Positions 27,882 through 39,342 are shown, counted from the first letter of the stretch. The stretch is DNA of 64,000 nt from Hyphomicrobiales bacterium (GCA_900471605.1 UCEY01000002.1:186001-250000), one strand, 5' to 3'. The notes: generated by a model from the letters alone, not told the origin. Numbers and translations are program-made.

Positions 27882-30248
27882 TCAGAATTCCTGCCAGTCG
27901 TCGGATGCGACGGCGGCTGAACCATGGGAGATCGCAGCCCTTGGCGCCGGCTTGGCACGCAGAGCCGGGGCCGGAGTCGGTGCCGGCTGGCTTGCCCGCG
28001 GCGCCCGCATGGTCTGGGCCACCTGACGCAGTGCCTGCGGCGCATTTTGGGTGTGGCCCGCAGCATGCGCGGAGACGCGGAACCGGGCGACCAGCGTCTT
28101 CAGCGTTTCCGCTTCCGTGCTCAGTACGCTGCTTGCGGCTGTGGTCTCTTCCACCATGGCGGCATTCTGCTGGGTCACCTGGTCCATCTGGTTGACGGCC
28201 GAGTTGACTTCCTTGAGACCGACGGCCTGTTCGCTTGCCGAAGCCGAGATCTGACGGATCAACCCGTTGATCTGCATCACCTGCACCGCGATCTTCTGCA
28301 GCGTGTCGCCGGCCTTGCCGACCAGTTCCACACCGTCACCGACCTGGCTGGTCGAGGCGTTGATGAGCGCCTTGATCTCCTTGGCGGCGTTGGCGGAGCG
28401 CTGGGCGAGTTCGCGAACTTCCTGGGCGACGACCGCAAAGCCCTTGCCGGCCTCGCCGGCGCGGGCTGCTTCGACACCGGCGTTGAGTGCCAAGAGGTTG
28501 GTCTGGAAGGCGATCTCGTCGATCACGCCGATGATGCGCGAAATCTCCTGAGAGGATTGGGCGATGCCCTGCATCGAGGCGACGGCCTTCTGCACCACTT
28601 CGCCGGATTTCTCCGCGTCCTCGCAGGCGAGGTTGACCGTGGCGGCGGCGGAGCTGGCGTTTTCGGCGCTTGAATTCACCTGCGCGGTGAGCTCGTTAAG
28701 CGCGGCTGCGGTTTCCTCGAGGCTGGCTGCCTGCTGTTCCGTCCGGCGCGACAGGTCCTGCGCGCCGGTGGTGATTTCCCGGCTGCCATTGCCGATGTTG
28801 TGGACGGTAGAGCTCACCGTCGCGATCGTGTCCTCGAGGCTTTCGAGCGCCTTGTTGAAGTCGACCTTCAGTTTGGCATATTCGCCCGGGAACTCGTCCT
28901 GCATGCGATAGCCAAGATTGCCGTTGGAGAGCTCCGCCAGGCCATTGGCAAGCGAGCTGACAATGCGCTGCTGCTGCTGGGCATTCGCTTCACGCTCGTC
29001 TTCCGAACGGTGGCGTTCGCGCTCCGCCGCATGACGCTGCGCCTCGGCTTCCGTTTCGAGTCTGCGACCGTCAGCCAGCGTGTGGCGGAAGCCTTCGAGC
29101 GCTCCGGCGAGCGAACCGATCTCGTCGGTGCGGTCCTGCCCCTCGACCGGCTGTTCGAAACGGCCCTTGCTCAGGGTATCGACGCTGCCGAGCAATGCGG
29201 CGAGAGGCCGCCGAACGAAGACGGTGCTGCCGAAATAGAGGGTCGCGATGCAGGCGCCCATGATCACAATGCCGCCCAGCACCATCATCAGGGTCTGATC
29301 CTGAACCGGCGCGGCGATCACGCTCTGCGGCACGTCGAGGACGATCGCCCAGCTGGTATTGAGATCCGGAACCGTGAACGGATAGACGACGCGTTCATAG
29401 GGTTCTGCCGCATCGGCAGTCAGGTTGTCGAGCTGGACGGGTTGGTTGGACTTTAGCGCGGAAAGCAGCTGGCTCGCCTTCTCGCCCTCGACGGGCTTCA
29501 TCAGCTTGTCCGCTTTGATCGGCACGATCCAGTTGCCGCCTTGAGACACCAGAAGAACCCGGCCGGAGCCAAACGGCCGCATCGCCTGGAGTTTCTTCGT
29601 CAGGGTTGCGAGCGAGACGTCGAGACCGGCCACGCCGATGAACTTCGAGCCCGACATGACCGGATAGGCAACCGAGCTCATCGCGACCGCGTCGCCTGTC
29701 GTGCTTTCGGTATAGGGCTGGGTAAGCGCGCCCTTCTTCGAGGTTGCCGCCAGCGAATACCATTCCGCCTTGGTATCGATGTCGAAGACGCTGTAGGCGA
29801 TGTCGCCGGTACGGCTCTTGGTCCAGTAGGGGGCAAGTTCACCCTTCTTGTTGGCGCCCATGTCCTTGTTGCCGACAAGCTCGGTGTTCTTGCCGTCGAA
29901 TACGCCCGGTACTTCCGCAAACCAGCTGCCATAGGCAAAGGCATTCTGCTCCAGATTGGCCTTGAGAGCGTCGGTCACGCCCTTGCGGTCGAGATAACCG
30001 GCGGCGTGGCCACGGCCGATCACGCCTGCGATCGACCGCGCTGCGCCGGCAAGCTGGCCCATGTCGACGGCCACTTCGTTGGCGATCGACCGCGCTTCGG
30101 CCTGCGCTTGCGCCATCGTCAGCGTCGACACGCGGTTGCGGGTCTGGGAAATCAGGAAGAAATTGGAGAGAACCAGAACGACGGCGATGACCAGGCTCGT
30201 TACCAGTATGAGTTTGGTCGAAAGCGACTTGATCTTGGGCGAAAACAT
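27882..30248 (-). CDS. methyl-accepting chemotaxis protein with Cache-type sensor domain
   Basis: A transmembrane chemoreceptor of 788 residues. Helix 1 (about 13-35) leads into a long periplasmic dCache-like domain ([34 protein letters not shown]), helix 2 (about 290-310) and HAMP region(s). The cytoplasmic signalling hairpin has the conserved tip ([33 protein letters not shown] split over 550-590). The C-terminus ends DDWQEF, an xWxxF tail of the kind that docks CheR/CheB. No che genes are nearby, so it is an orphan receptor. The ligand is unknown; Cache domains often bind amino or organic acids. Confidence 0.93.
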   Translation of the reverse strand: MFSPKIKSLSTKLILVTSLVIAVVLVLSNFFLISQTRNRVSTLTMAQAQAEARSIANEVAVDMGQLAGAARSIAGVIGRGHAAGYLDRKGVTDALKANLEQNAFAYGSWFAEVPGVFDGKNTELVGNKDMGANKKGELAPYWTKSRTGDIAYSVFDIDTKAEWYSLAATSKKGALTQPYTESTTGDAVAMSSVAYPVMSGSKFIGVAGLDVSLATLTKKLQAMRPFGSGRVLLVSQGGNWIVPIKADKLMKPVEGEKASQLLSALKSNQPVQLDNLTADAAEPYERVVYPFTVPDLNTSWAIVLDVPQSVIAAPVQDQTLMMVLGGIVIMGACIATLYFGSTVFVRRPLAALLGSVDTLSKGRFEQPVEGQDRTDEIGSLAGALEGFRHTLADGRRLETEAEAQRHAAERERHRSEDEREANAQQQQRIVSSLANGLAELSNGNLGYRMQDEFPGEYAKLKVDFNKALESLEDTIATVSSTVHNIGNGSREITTGAQDLSRRTEQQAASLEETAAALNELTAQVNSSAENASSAAATVNLACEDAEKSGEVVQKAVASMQGIAQSSQEISRIIGVIDEIAFQTNLLALNAGVEAARAGEAGKGFAVVAQEVRELAQRSANAAKEIKALINASTSQVGDGVELVGKAGDTLQKIAVQVMQINGLIRQISASASEQAVGLKEVNSAVNQMDQVTQQNAAMVEETTAASSVLSTEAETLKTLVARFRVSAHAAGHTQNAPQALRQVAQTMRAPRASQPAPTPAPALRAKPAPRAAISHGSAAVASDDWQEF

Positions 30249-30388
30249 CGATTGCCTCGCATTGCGGACAGAGGTGAGGCCCCTTCATGGAGCTGCCCGC
30301 GAGGCGGATACGCGATCGAATCCTGTCCCCGCAGAGATATCGACCGCGACCCTAAGAGGGATATCTTAACTTTAGCTAAAATTGTAAG

Positions 30389-30402
30389 GGCCAGCTCTGG
30401 CC
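30389..30402 (-). terminator. possible terminator hairpin after ribokinase
   Basis: A perfect GGCCAG/CTGGCC stem with a 2-base loop lies 37 bp beyond the ribokinase stop and is followed on the minus strand by CTTACAATTTTA. The T-run is imperfect, so the call is weak. Confidence 0.4.
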
Positions 30403-30438
30403 GAGACCAAAGACAGGCGGGTGCCTGATCGGAGCGTC

Positions 30439-31338
30439 TCAGACCCTGGCGTCGACCGCCTCGGCAGGCGGGATGGACGGCTGGGCGCCACGGGTGAGGC
30501 AGGCGAGCGATCCGGCCACCGCGGCGCGGCGAAGTGCTTTCGCAAAATCGAGCCCCTGTTCGAGGCTTGCGGCCAGATAACCGCAAAACGTGTCGCCGGC
30601 GCCGACCGTATCGACCGGCTCGATCTTCAGCCCCTCGGCGGTAACGATCTCTCCGTCGCGGATTGCGATCACGCCGTCGCCTCCGAGCGTGACGACAAAT
30701 GTCTGGCCGGTTTTCCCATGCAGTTTTTTCAACGTGGCCTGGCGTGCCGCAGCGTCCGGGATAGAACCTCCCGCCAGCAACTCGAATTCCGTTTCATTGG
30801 CGACGACGATATCTGCCAGCCGGGCGAGCCGTGCCGCATCGCCGGTCAGGGGCGCGGTGTTGATCATCGTCAGGACGCCCTTGGTGCGGGCCGCATTGAG
30901 CGCCGCTTCCACCGTCCCGGCCGGGATTTCGAGCTGGAGCATCAGGATGTCGCCGGTCTTCATGGCCTCGACTGCCGCCTTGGCCTGCCCTGCATCCACC
31001 GTACCGTTGGCACCGGCCACCACGGCGATCATGTTTTCGCCCGTGCCGCCCACCAGAATGAGGGCCGTGCCCGTAGGTTCGCCGACGCGAGCGACTGCGG
31101 AAAGGTCGACCTTGGCGTCATCAAGAAGCGCCAGCGCCGGCGCGGCAAAACCATCTTCACCGACGGCGCCCGCCATATGTACGGCGCTTCCGGCACGGCG
31201 TGCCGCCAGCGCCTGGTTGGCACCCTTGCCACCCGCCGCCGTCACGAAACTCGATCCCGCAACCGTCTCGCCCGGTTGGGGAAGACGCTCGGTCGTGGCG
31301 ACGAGGTCCATGTTGATGGAGCCGAGAACAGTGATCAT
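30439..31338 (-). CDS. rbsK: ribokinase (PfkB family)
   Basis: Phosphorylates ribose to ribose-5-phosphate. The 299-residue protein begins MITVLGSINMDLV, has the substrate motif GGKGANQALAARRAG (about 41-55) and the anion-hole/catalytic-Asp motif DTVGAGDTFCGYLAAS (about 240-255), both matching ribokinases better than other PfkB sugars. The ATG at 31338 is the first before the conserved strand; the longer open frame upstream overlaps rmuC antisense-like sequence. It lies 49 bp after rmuC on the same strand. With the nearby nucleoside hydrolase it could form a nucleoside-ribose salvage route. Confidence 0.88.
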   Translation of the reverse strand: MITVLGSINMDLVATTERLPQPGETVAGSSFVTAAGGKGANQALAARRAGSAVHMAGAVGEDGFAAPALALLDDAKVDLSAVARVGEPTGTALILVGGTGENMIAVVAGANGTVDAGQAKAAVEAMKTGDILMLQLEIPAGTVEAALNAARTKGVLTMINTAPLTGDAARLARLADIVVANETEFELLAGGSIPDAAARQATLKKLHGKTGQTFVVTLGGDGVIAIRDGEIVTAEGLKIEPVDTVGAGDTFCGYLAASLEQGLDFAKALRRAAVAGSLACLTRGAQPSIPPAEAVDARV

Positions 31339-31387
31339 GGGGAGGCCCGCCTGCTGGATAAAAGTGGCGCGACACTGCCCCAGAGCG

Positions 31388-32593
31388 TCACTCCTCGTCA
31401 ACCACCCGCAGCTTGAGAAGGCCGGTGCGGCTTTCGACCACCTTCGCCTGCGGCACGTCGCGGGCCGCTTCAGCCTCCACAGGAGCCTCGAGTTCGAGAG
31501 CCTCGATCTTGGCGCCGCGGCGGTTAAGCTTTTCGGTGGAGGTGAGTATCTGTTCGACATCCTTCTGCGCAGCAAAGAAATGCGCCTGCAGCTTGCGGGT
31601 ACGGTCGTCAAGCCGCGAAAGATCCTCGATCAGCAGCGCCACTTCGCCCTGGATGAGATGCGCCTGCTCGCGCATCCGCTGATCCTTCAGCACAGCCTGA
31701 ATGACCTGGATAGAGAGCATCAACAGTGAGGGGGAAACGATGACGATCCGGGAACGCTGCGCTTTCTGTACCGAGGTCTCGAAATGCTCGTGGATCTCCG
31801 CGAAGATCGATTCCGACGGCACGAAAAGGAAGGCCATTTCCTGCGTTTCGCCCGGGATCAGGTATTTTTCCGAGACATCGCGGATATGCACTTCGAGATC
31901 GCGCTTGAAGGCCTGGGCGGCAGCTCGCCGGGCTTCAGGCGCTGCGGCCTCGCGAAAGGCGTTCCAGGCTTCGAGCGGAAACTTGGCATCGATCACCAGC
32001 GGCGGCGCGCCGTTCGGCATCCTGATCGTGCAGTCCGGACGCGTGCCGTTCGAAAGCGTGGTCTGGAAGCCGTAGGCGCCCATCGGCAATCCGTCGGCGA
32101 CGATCGCTTCCATCCGGCCCTGGCCGAAGGCGCCGCGCGTCTGCTTGTTCGAGAGGATCGCCTGCAGGCCGACGACGTCCTTCGCCAGCGTCTGGATATT
32201 GTTCTGGGCGGCATCGATCACCGCCAGCCGCTCCTGCAGCCGCTGCAGGTTCTCATGCGTCGATTTGGTCTGTTCGGTGATTGTCGTCCCGATCCGGTGC
32301 GTCATCCCGTCGAGCCGCTGGCTGACCGACTGGTTGAGCTCCGATTGTCGCGTCGAAAGCGTCTCCGCCATGGCCGACAGCCGGCCCTGCATCTCGCTCT
32401 GTGCTCTCAGAAGCTCGGAAAGCCGAGCCTCACTCTCCATGGCCTGCAAGGCTGCGTCTTCCCGGACGCGACGCGATGCCCGCCAAGACAGAAAGAGCCA
32501 GAACAGCAGCAAAGCGGCGCCACATACCATCGCCACGACGGCAGCGCGCGGATCGTCGAAAAAACGGGAAAGGCTTGCAACGGGATTATTCAT
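31388..32593 (-). CDS. rmuC: DNA recombination protein RmuC homologue
   Basis: A 401-residue protein with an N-terminal membrane anchor ([20 protein letters not shown]), a long coiled coil (about 45-150) and the RmuC nuclease-like domain (about 160-340: [38 protein letters not shown]). In E. coli RmuC limits inversions at short repeats; the biochemical activity is not well settled. Divergent from def, with 111 bp between starts. Confidence 0.93.
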   Translation of the reverse strand: MNNPVASLSRFFDDPRAAVVAMVCGAALLLFWLFLSWRASRRVREDAALQAMESEARLSELLRAQSEMQGRLSAMAETLSTRQSELNQSVSQRLDGMTHRIGTTITEQTKSTHENLQRLQERLAVIDAAQNNIQTLAKDVVGLQAILSNKQTRGAFGQGRMEAIVADGLPMGAYGFQTTLSNGTRPDCTIRMPNGAPPLVIDAKFPLEAWNAFREAAAPEARRAAAQAFKRDLEVHIRDVSEKYLIPGETQEMAFLFVPSESIFAEIHEHFETSVQKAQRSRIVIVSPSLLMLSIQVIQAVLKDQRMREQAHLIQGEVALLIEDLSRLDDRTRKLQAHFFAAQKDVEQILTSTEKLNRRGAKIEALELEAPVEAEAARDVPQAKVVESRTGLLKLRVVDEE

Positions 32594-32704
32594 GACTGGA
32601 AGCTAACAGAATTTTCCCGCTTGAAAAGATCAAAACGTGAACATTTGACTTCCCCGGTCCGTAATTTCTGTTTCTTCGGAAAAAAAGATGGGTTATGGGA
32701 AGCC

Positions 32705-33220
32705 ATGACGATCAAGCCTCTGATTATTCTGCCTGACCCGATCCTGCGCCAGGTTTCCAAGCCGATAGAGCGGATCGACGCCGAGCTTTTGAAGCTCGCG
32801 GACGACATGCTCGAGACCATGTATGACGCTCCGGGTATCGGCCTGGCAGCGATCCAGATCGGCGTGCCGCGGCGCCTTCTCGTTGTGGACGTGGCTCGCG
32901 AAGGCGAGGAAAAACAGCCGCAGGTCTTTATCAATCCGGAGATCGTCAGGTCCTCCGACGAAATTGGGGTGTATGAAGAGGGCTGCCTCTCCATCCCGGA
33001 ATATTACGCGGAGGTCGAACGGCCGGCGATCGTCAGCGTCAAGCATCTCGGCCGCGACGGCAAGGAATATGTGGTGGAGGCCGACGGCCTGCTCGCCACG
33101 TGCCTGCAGCATGAGATCGATCACCTGAATGGCGTGCTTTTCATCGATCATATCTCCCGGCTGAAGCGTGAGATGGTGATCAAGAAATTCACCAAGGCCG
33201 CCAAGGCCAAGGCTGTCTGA
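32705..33220 (+). CDS. def: peptide deformylase
   Basis: Removes the formyl group from nascent proteins. All three family motifs are present in the 171-residue protein: [17 protein letters not shown] (metal ligand Cys94) and QHEIDHLNG (His136, Glu137, His140). The ATG at 32705 sits behind TGGGAAG; the much longer open frame upstream is antisense to rmuC and ignored. It pairs with fmt 59 bp downstream, which adds the formyl group. Confidence 0.97.
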   Translation: MTIKPLIILPDPILRQVSKPIERIDAELLKLADDMLETMYDAPGIGLAAIQIGVPRRLLVVDVAREGEEKQPQVFINPEIVRSSDEIGVYEEGCLSIPEYYAEVERPAIVSVKHLGRDGKEYVVEADGLLATCLQHEIDHLNGVLFIDHISRLKREMVIKKFTKAAKAKAV

Positions 33221-33279
33221 ACCGTCGCTCAGGCGATCCGAGTTAAGAAGGCGCGGTCTTTTTGGGACGCGGAACATCC

Positions 33280-34215
33280 ATGTCTCTTCGCATCATCTTC
33301 ATGGGAACGCCGGAATTTTCCGTGCCGACGCTGCAAAGCCTCAAGCACGCCGGCCACGAGATCGTCGCCGTCTATACCCAGCCGCCACGCCCCGGTGGGC
33401 GGCGCGGGCTTGATCTCGTGAAGTCACCGGTACACCAAGCCGCCGAGCTGCTCGGCCTTCCCGTATTCACGCCGGTCAATTTCAAGGAACCCGAAGAGCG
33501 CGAGAAATTTCGCACGCTTAATGCCGATGTGGCTGTGGTCGTTGCCTATGGCCTTCTGTTGCCGGAGGCGATCCTGACCGGCACCGGGCTTGGCTGCTAC
33601 AACGGCCATGCGTCGCTCCTGCCGCGCTGGCGGGGAGCTGCGCCGATCCAGCGTGCGATCATGGCGGGCGATAAGAAAACCGGCATGATGGTCATGCAGA
33701 TGGAGAAGGGCCTGGATACCGGTCCCGTCGCGCTGACAAAGGAAGTCGAAATCGGCGATAACATGACCGCCGGGGAGCTGCATGACAAGCTGATGCTGGT
33801 CGGCGCCCGTGCCATGGTCGAAGCGATGGCCAAGCTCGAAGCCAACGACCTGCCGCTGACGCCGCAGCCGGCCGAAGGCGTGCTCTATGCCGCCAAGATC
33901 GACAAGGGCGAGACACGCATCGATTTTTCGAAGCCGTCCCGTGACGTCCACAATCATATCCGCGGCCTGTCCCCCTTTCCCGGCGCCTGGTTCGAGGCGC
34001 AGATCGGCGGCAAGCCGGAGCGGATCAAGGTTCTGGCCTCCGAACTGGGGCAGGCCAGCGGCCAGCCGGGCACGGTGGTCGACGATATGCTGACAGTGGC
34101 CTGCAGCGAGGGCGCGGTGCGGCTCGTTAAGCTTCAGAAGGCTGGCGGCAAGCCGCTTGAGGCCACCGAGTTTCTGCGCGGCACACCCTTTACGGCAGGC
34201 ACGAGGTTCGCCTGA
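33280..34215 (+). CDS. fmt: methionyl-tRNA formyltransferase
   Basis: Formylates initiator Met-tRNA using 10-formyltetrahydrofolate. The 311-residue protein has the N-terminal [14 protein letters not shown] strand-loop and the formyltransferase signature [17 protein letters not shown] with the catalytic Asn/His. A C-terminal tRNA-binding domain follows. The ATG at 33280 is chosen because it precedes the conserved strand. Its stop TGA overlaps the truA ATG (TGATG), so def-fmt-truA form one coupled operon. Confidence 0.97.
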   Translation: MSLRIIFMGTPEFSVPTLQSLKHAGHEIVAVYTQPPRPGGRRGLDLVKSPVHQAAELLGLPVFTPVNFKEPEEREKFRTLNADVAVVVAYGLLLPEAILTGTGLGCYNGHASLLPRWRGAAPIQRAIMAGDKKTGMMVMQMEKGLDTGPVALTKEVEIGDNMTAGELHDKLMLVGARAMVEAMAKLEANDLPLTPQPAEGVLYAAKIDKGETRIDFSKPSRDVHNHIRGLSPFPGAWFEAQIGGKPERIKVLASELGQASGQPGTVVDDMLTVACSEGAVRLVKLQKAGGKPLEATEFLRGTPFTAGTRFA

Positions 34216-34970
34216 TGCCCCGTTTCCGCATGATCGTCGAATATGACGGCACGCCCTATGTTGGCTGGCAGATGCAGGAGAACGGACATTCCGTGCAGGC
34301 CGCGTTGCAGGCGGCTATCCTGTCTTTGACGGGCGAGACCGTTTCGATCCGCGGGGCGGGCCGCACCGATTCCGGCGTACATGCCATGGGGCAGGTCATC
34401 CACGCGGACCTTTCCCGCGACTGGAAACCTTACAAGCTGCGCAATGCTCTCAATGCCCATCTGATGATGGCGGGGGAAAAGGTGGCGGTTCTGGACGTGC
34501 AGGCGGTGGACGAGGCTTTCGACGCCCGGTTCTCGGCTTTGCGCCGACATTATCTTTATCGCATCCTCAACCGGCCGTCGCCGCTTGCGCTCGAAGCCAG
34601 GCGGGCCTGGTGGGTGGCGCGCGAGCTCGATCACGAAGCTATGCATGCCGCGGCACAGACATTGGTCGGCCACCACGATTTCACGACCTTCCGCTCGGCG
34701 CACTGCCAGGCGACGAGCCCGATGCGCACGCTCGACCGGCTGGACGTGACGCGCACGGGCGATCTGATCGAAATCCGCGCCACCGCCCAGAGTTTCCTGC
34801 ACAACCAGATCCGCTCCTTTGCGGGAACGCTGAAACTGGCCGGCGACGGCAAGATGACGCCGGCGGATGTGCGGGCGGCGCTGGATGCCAGGGATCGCTC
34901 CGCCTGTGGGCCGGTCGCCCCGCCGGACGGGCTCTATTTCATGAAGGTGGACTATCCCGGCGACGTCTAG
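34215..34970 (+). CDS. truA: tRNA pseudouridine(38-40) synthase
   Basis: Forms pseudouridine in the anticodon arm of tRNAs. The catalytic aspartate is Asp52 in [15 protein letters not shown]. The RHYLYRI and HNQIRSF motifs, typical of TruA, are also present. The 251-residue length is normal. The start overlaps the fmt stop by one base. The gene converges on a membrane-protein gene 23 bp away. Confidence 0.97.
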   Translation: MPRFRMIVEYDGTPYVGWQMQENGHSVQAALQAAILSLTGETVSIRGAGRTDSGVHAMGQVIHADLSRDWKPYKLRNALNAHLMMAGEKVAVLDVQAVDEAFDARFSALRRHYLYRILNRPSPLALEARRAWWVARELDHEAMHAAAQTLVGHHDFTTFRSAHCQATSPMRTLDRLDVTRTGDLIEIRATAQSFLHNQIRSFAGTLKLAGDGKMTPADVRAALDARDRSACGPVAPPDGLYFMKVDYPGDV

Positions 34971-34993
34971 CTCTCGACAGGCTTCGGGTCCCG

Positions 34994-35590
34994 TCAGAGC
35001 GGATAGATGCCGAGGAAACGCTGTAGCGCTTCGGTCAAAATCATGCCTGGCACGATCAGAACCAGCACCAGCGTGGTGATCATCAGCGGCTGCGGCCCGC
35101 AGATCATCCGCATCACCCGCGATACCGAGAAGATCATGACGATCAAAAGTGCGAAATGGACCAGGGCCAGCACGGTATCGAGCCTGGACGGCAGCAGGAA
35201 GCGCAGGCTCAGCAGGCCGTAGAGGTAGGCGAATGGAACCGAGAGCCAGTTGACGGTGACGACGACGGCCGGAAACTTCCGGGCTATGCCGAGAAGCGAG
35301 CAGAGCACTCCGGCAAGGATGAGCGGCACGATCCAGTTGAAGATTTCCAGCATAGCCATACGGACGAAGAAGATCCCGCCGATCCGGGCGCCGGACGGCA
35401 TGCCTTCGAGCAGATAGTCGCGCCACCACAGCCACGAGATGAAAGCACCCGGCAGGCACCAGACGAATGCCCAGAAGGAGCGCATCATGCCGCGATCGGA
35501 AATGTCGAGCAGGCGAAAACCTTGCGCATCGCCGCGGATCAGCAGCCAGAGGCCGCTGAGATACAACCTGACTTCAGGATAGGAGGGCAA
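34994..35590 (-). CDS. hypothetical multi-spanning membrane protein (paralogue 2 of tandem pair)
   Basis: Not assigned to a known function. The 198-residue protein has about five hydrophobic helices. Its start ([23 protein letters not shown], then LLDISDRGMMRSFWA) is clearly homologous to the next gene upstream, so the two form a tandem duplication that has since diverged. I chose TTG 35590 because it aligns with the paralogue's [13 protein letters not shown] start and has GGAGG at good distance; GTG 35620 is the alternative. It lies last in the dapD-dapE operon. A general resemblance to Yip1-like membrane proteins is possible but not shown. Confidence 0.75.
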   Translation of the reverse strand: MPSYPEVRLYLSGLWLLIRGDAQGFRLLDISDRGMMRSFWAFVWCLPGAFISWLWWRDYLLEGMPSGARIGGIFFVRMAMLEIFNWIVPLILAGVLCSLLGIARKFPAVVVTVNWLSVPFAYLYGLLSLRFLLPSRLDTVLALVHFALLIVMIFSVSRVMRMICGPQPLMITTLVLVLIVPGMILTEALQRFLGIYPL

Positions 35591-35623
35591 GACGGCCTCC
35601 GTGCGAAACGGTGAAACCACACA

Positions 35624-36244
35624 TCAGGTTAAGGAAACTCCCATGACCGCCTCCAGTTCGCGGACAGCCATCACTTCCGCCAGAACCACGAGCCCCAGGG
35701 TCGCAATTCGGATCATCACCGGGCCACCCATGACCGTTCTCAAGATGCACCACATGAGAAAGAGCGCAGTGATCAGAATGGTTGCCGCCAGCACGATCGA
35801 GCTGTAGCCGGCAAGTTTGGCATAGCCACCCTGTTGGTTCGACAGGAAGGTGACAGGCGCCAGAATGAAATAGGTCGCATAGGTAAGCGGCACGGTGAAC
35901 CAGTTGCGTACCACGATCAGGATCCGCACCAGCGGCATGAACTGCAGAATGAACCCGAGCGCGATAAGCGCCACGGCCGGCATCGCCCACTGGGCGGCCT
36001 CTATGACCAGCATCTTCAGGAAAAAGATGAAGGAATAGTCTTCGCGCCGGGGGAAATGGTGAAGGTATTCCATCCTCCGGAATATCCAGCCGACGATCAG
36101 TGCCGGCGCGCACCAGGCAATCGCCCAGAAGGAGCGCAGCACGCCTTCATCCGAAATGTCGAATGGCCGCAAGCCGCGCGCATCGCCTCTGATCAGCAGC
36201 CAGATGCCGCCGAGGTAGAGCCTGACTTCATGATAGGAGGGCAT
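35624..36244 (-). CDS. hypothetical multi-spanning membrane protein (paralogue 1 of tandem pair)
   Basis: A 206-residue membrane protein of unknown function with about five hydrophobic helices. The conserved N-terminal block [20 protein letters not shown] is followed by [19 protein letters not shown] and shared with the downstream paralogue. The start ATG 36244 lies inside the 3' end of dapE (17-base overlap), behind AGGAGG-like bases of the dapE end, suggesting coupled expression. The block before the first helix is polar and charged and could be a cytosolic interaction patch; that is inference. Confidence 0.78.
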   Translation of the reverse strand: MPSYHEVRLYLGGIWLLIRGDARGLRPFDISDEGVLRSFWAIAWCAPALIVGWIFRRMEYLHHFPRREDYSFIFFLKMLVIEAAQWAMPAVALIALGFILQFMPLVRILIVVRNWFTVPLTYATYFILAPVTFLSNQQGGYAKLAGYSSIVLAATILITALFLMWCILRTVMGGPVMIRIATLGLVVLAEVMAVRELEAVMGVSLT

Positions 36245-37424
36245 TATCGAACCAGCGGGAGATGAAGGTCCCATAGATTTGGGTAAGCGTCTCCAGATCG
36301 GCAAGGGCCACGCGCTCGTCGATCATGTGCATGGTCTGCCCGACCAGGCCGAATTCGACGACCGGGCAATAATCCTTGATGAACCGTGCGTCCGACGTGC
36401 CGCCCGTCGTGGAAAGCTTGGGCACTTTGCCGGTCACGCTTTCGACTGCGCCGGAAAGCGAGGCGATCAGCGCATTGTTGCGGGTCAGGAACACGTGGCT
36501 CGGGCGTTCGGCCCAAGTGATCTCGTAGCGAGCCGGGTCGCGGTCCGGGCGAAGCGGGCTTTTGACCGCCGCTTCATTGAGCCGCCGGACGATCTCAGCC
36601 TTCACCGTGTCCGCGGTCCAGGTGTCGTTGAAACGGATGTTGAAGGCAAAGCTGGCTTTGGCCGGAATGACGTTGGTCGCCGGATTGCCGACATCGATGG
36701 ACGTCACTTCCAGGTTCGAGGCCGGGAATTCCGGCGTACCCCCGTCGAAGGGTGGATCCATCAGCGAAGAGGCGAGTGGCAAGAGGCCGCGCACCGGGTT
36801 GTCGGCAAGATGCGGGTAGGCCGCGTGGCCCTGGACGCCGAAGACGGTCACCTTGCCGGAGACCGAGCCGCGGCGGCCGATCTTGATCATGTCGCCGAGC
36901 ACATCGGGATTTGTCGGCTCGCCGACCAGGCAGGCATCCCAGGTCTCGCCCTTTTCGGTGGCCCATTTCAGCAGTTTCTCGGTGCCGTTGACGGCCGGGC
37001 CTTCCTCGTCGCCGGTGATCAGGAAGGAGATCGAGCCTTTTGGAGCCCCGTGCTGCTCGATATTGCGGGCGACTGCCGCAACGAAACAGGCAATGCCGCC
37101 CTTCATGTCCACTGCGCCGCGGCCGAAAAGCTCGCCGCCGACGATCTCGGCGGCAAACGGCGGTTGGCTCCACGACGTCTCGTCGCCCGGCGGCACCACG
37201 TCCGTATGCCCCGCAAACATCAGATGCGGGCCGTCAGTGCCGAGCCGGGCATAGAGGTTCTCGATATCCGGCATGCCGGGCTCCGTCGCCACCATGCGCT
37301 CCACCTTGAAACCGAGCGGAAGCAGCATGGCCTCGAGTGCCGCAAGCGCGCCGCCTTCGGCGGGCGTCACCGATGGGCAGCGGATGAGCGTCTGAAGATT
37401 GGCGATGGGATCGGCAACAGGCAT
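36228..37424 (-). CDS. dapE: succinyl-diaminopimelate desuccinylase
   Basis: Hydrolyses N-succinyl-L,L-diaminopimelate in the lysine/peptidoglycan pathway. The M20-type zinc peptidase motifs are present: [12 protein letters not shown] (ligand His, Asp), [10 protein letters not shown] (bridging Asp), and [11 protein letters not shown] (catalytic Glu pair). The protein is 398 residues; DapE is usually about 375-400. It lies 9 bp downstream of dapD, and its end overlaps the following membrane-protein start. Confidence 0.96.
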   Translation of the reverse strand: MPVADPIANLQTLIRCPSVTPAEGGALAALEAMLLPLGFKVERMVATEPGMPDIENLYARLGTDGPHLMFAGHTDVVPPGDETSWSQPPFAAEIVGGELFGRGAVDMKGGIACFVAAVARNIEQHGAPKGSISFLITGDEEGPAVNGTEKLLKWATEKGETWDACLVGEPTNPDVLGDMIKIGRRGSVSGKVTVFGVQGHAAYPHLADNPVRGLLPLASSLMDPPFDGGTPEFPASNLEVTSIDVGNPATNVIPAKASFAFNIRFNDTWTADTVKAEIVRRLNEAAVKSPLRPDRDPARYEITWAERPSHVFLTRNNALIASLSGAVESVTGKVPKLSTTGGTSDARFIKDYCPVVEFGLVGQTMHMIDERVALADLETLTQIYGTFISRWFDNALLS

Positions 37425-37433
37425 CGGATCGGA

Positions 37434-38288
37434 TCAGTCGCGCAGCAGTTCGTTGATGGCGGTCTTGGAGCGGGTCTGCTCGTCGACGCGCTTGACGATC
37501 ACGGCGCAATAGAGGCCCGGTCCCATGTCTCCGTTCGGGAAAGGCTTGCCCGGCATGGACCCGGCGACGACGACCGAGTAGGGCGGCACTTCGCCGTAGC
37601 TGATCTCGCCGGTAGCGCGATCGACGATCTTGGTCGACTTGCCGATGAACACGCCCATGCCGAGCACCGAACCTTCGCGCACGATGCAGCCTTCGACGAC
37701 TTCCGAGCGGGCGCCGATGAAGCAATTGTCCTCGATGATGGTCGGGCCGGCCTGCATCGGCTCCAGCACGCCGCCGATGCCGACCCCGCCGGACAGATGC
37801 ACGTGCTTGCCGATCTGGGCGCAGGAGCCGACCGTCGCCCAGGTATCGACCATCGTGCCTTCGTCCACATAAGCGCCGAGATTGACGAAGGAGGGCATCA
37901 GGATGACGTTCTTGCCGATATGGGCGGAGCGGCGCACCACCGCGTTCGGCACGGCGCGGAAGCCGGCGGCGCGGAACTGGTTTTCGCCCCAGTTCTCGAA
38001 CTTTGAAGGCACCTTATCCCACCAGGTGGAAGCGCCGGGGCCGTTCTTCACGACTTCCATGTCGTTGAGGCGGAAGGACAAAAGCACGGCCTTCTTCAGC
38101 CACTGATGCACCGTCCAGCTCCCGTCTTCGCCACGGCTCGCAACCCGCGCCTTACCGTCGTCGAGCAGGTTGAGCGCTTCCTCGACCGCATCGCGGATTT
38201 CCCCCTTGGTCGACACCGTGACGCTGTCGCGATTGTCGAAGGCGGTCTCGATAGTCTTTTCAAGGGAAGAGAAGTCGGGGCTGCTCAT
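37434..38288 (-). CDS. dapD: tetrahydrodipicolinate N-succinyltransferase
   Basis: Succinylates tetrahydrodipicolinate, the step before aminotransfer and DapE. The 284-residue protein has the helical N-terminal domain and a C-terminal left-handed beta-helix of hexapeptide repeats ([38 protein letters not shown]). The [12 protein letters not shown] segment is a DapD signature. First gene of the dapD-dapE-membrane pair operon, divergent from the LOG gene. Confidence 0.97.
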   Translation of the reverse strand: MSSPDFSSLEKTIETAFDNRDSVTVSTKGEIRDAVEEALNLLDDGKARVASRGEDGSWTVHQWLKKAVLLSFRLNDMEVVKNGPGASTWWDKVPSKFENWGENQFRAAGFRAVPNAVVRRSAHIGKNVILMPSFVNLGAYVDEGTMVDTWATVGSCAQIGKHVHLSGGVGIGGVLEPMQAGPTIIEDNCFIGARSEVVEGCIVREGSVLGMGVFIGKSTKIVDRATGEISYGEVPPYSVVVAGSMPGKPFPNGDMGPGLYCAVIVKRVDEQTRSKTAINELLRD

Positions 38289-38424
38289 GGGAAATCCTTA
38301 AACGTCACTCGGTATCGTGATGGTGGGAGAGGTGGCCATTTGGTGTCTTTTGATCTAAGCGACCGCCACTCAAGCGTCAATGTGAATTGGCGTCAATGCA
38401 TTTGACGCCGAAAGGATCATGCGA

Positions 38425-39285
38425 ATGGCAAGGGTGAAGAAGGACGGACCGCGGCGCAAGGACGGGGTTTGGGATCCGCTGAAGGATAACAAGGCGGACA
38501 AGAGCGCAGCCGCCGTCCAGCCGAAGACGCCGCAGACGGAATCGCACTCCTATCGCCTCGCCTATGCGGATGACGAATTCCTGAGCCGCGAGGAGCTGCG
38601 CCCCGTCCGACTGCAGCTCGAGCTGATGAAAACGGAAATGGCGCTCGCCGAGCGCGGCATCAGATCGACCGTCGTGCTGTTCGGCGGTGCGCGCATCCCG
38701 GCCCCCGGCCAGAGCGCCTGGGCCGCCCGCAACGAGACCCAGCGGCACAATCTCGAAGCGGCTTCCGTCTATTACGAAGAGGCGCGCAAATTCGCCGCTC
38801 TGTGCGGCAGGCATTCGGCGGGCTACAATCACCAGGAATATGTGGTCGTGACCGGCGGCGGACCGGGCGTCATGGAGGCCGGCAACCGTGGCGCTGCGGA
38901 TGCCGGCGCCCCGAGCATCGGCCTCAACATCATGCTGCCGCATGAGCAGGCGCCCAACCGTTTCGTGACCCCCGAGCTCAGCTTCAACTTCCACTATTTC
39001 GCCATCCGCAAGATGCATTTCATGATGCGGGCCAAGGCCGTTGTCGTTTTCCCGGGCGGGTTCGGCACGCTGGACGAAATGTTCGAGGTGCTGACCCTCA
39101 TCCAGACCAAGCGCATGGAGCGCATGCCGCTCATTCTGTTCAGCGAAGCCTTCTGGCGCGGCATCATCAATTTTGGCGCGCTCGCCGAGTTCGGCACCAT
39201 CGCGCCGGATGATCTGGGCCTCATCAATTTTGTGGAGACCGCCGAGCAGGCGTGGAAGATCATCTCGGATTTCTACGAGCATTGA
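38425..39285 (+). CDS. LOG-family protein (cytokinin riboside phosphate phosphoribohydrolase-like)
   Basis: A 286-residue cytosolic protein of the LOG/TIGR00730 superfamily, larger than the short plant-like LOG enzymes. The nucleotide-binding regions are YVVVTGGGPGVMEAGNRGA and the hallmark FPGGFGTLDEMFE (PGGxGT-x-x-E). LOG enzymes release bases from nucleoside monophosphates. Many long bacterial members are nucleotide 5'-monophosphate nucleosidases (PpnN-like), so cytokinin production should not be assumed. The ATG at 38425 has AAGGA seven bases upstream; 38419 is too close. Confidence 0.88.
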   Translation: MARVKKDGPRRKDGVWDPLKDNKADKSAAAVQPKTPQTESHSYRLAYADDEFLSREELRPVRLQLELMKTEMALAERGIRSTVVLFGGARIPAPGQSAWAARNETQRHNLEAASVYYEEARKFAALCGRHSAGYNHQEYVVVTGGGPGVMEAGNRGAADAGAPSIGLNIMLPHEQAPNRFVTPELSFNFHYFAIRKMHFMMRAKAVVVFPGGFGTLDEMFEVLTLIQTKRMERMPLILFSEAFWRGIINFGALAEFGTIAPDDLGLINFVETAEQAWKIISDFYEH

Positions 39286-39342
39286 AGGCTTGATTGCAAG
39301 TAGAGGAGTTCGCGATTAAATTGCCGGTAGAGGATGATAACG

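Noticed and set aside
32145-32606. Upstream extension of def to 31784
   Set aside because: The extension is antisense to rmuC; the ATG at 32705 has a ribosome site and gives the family length.
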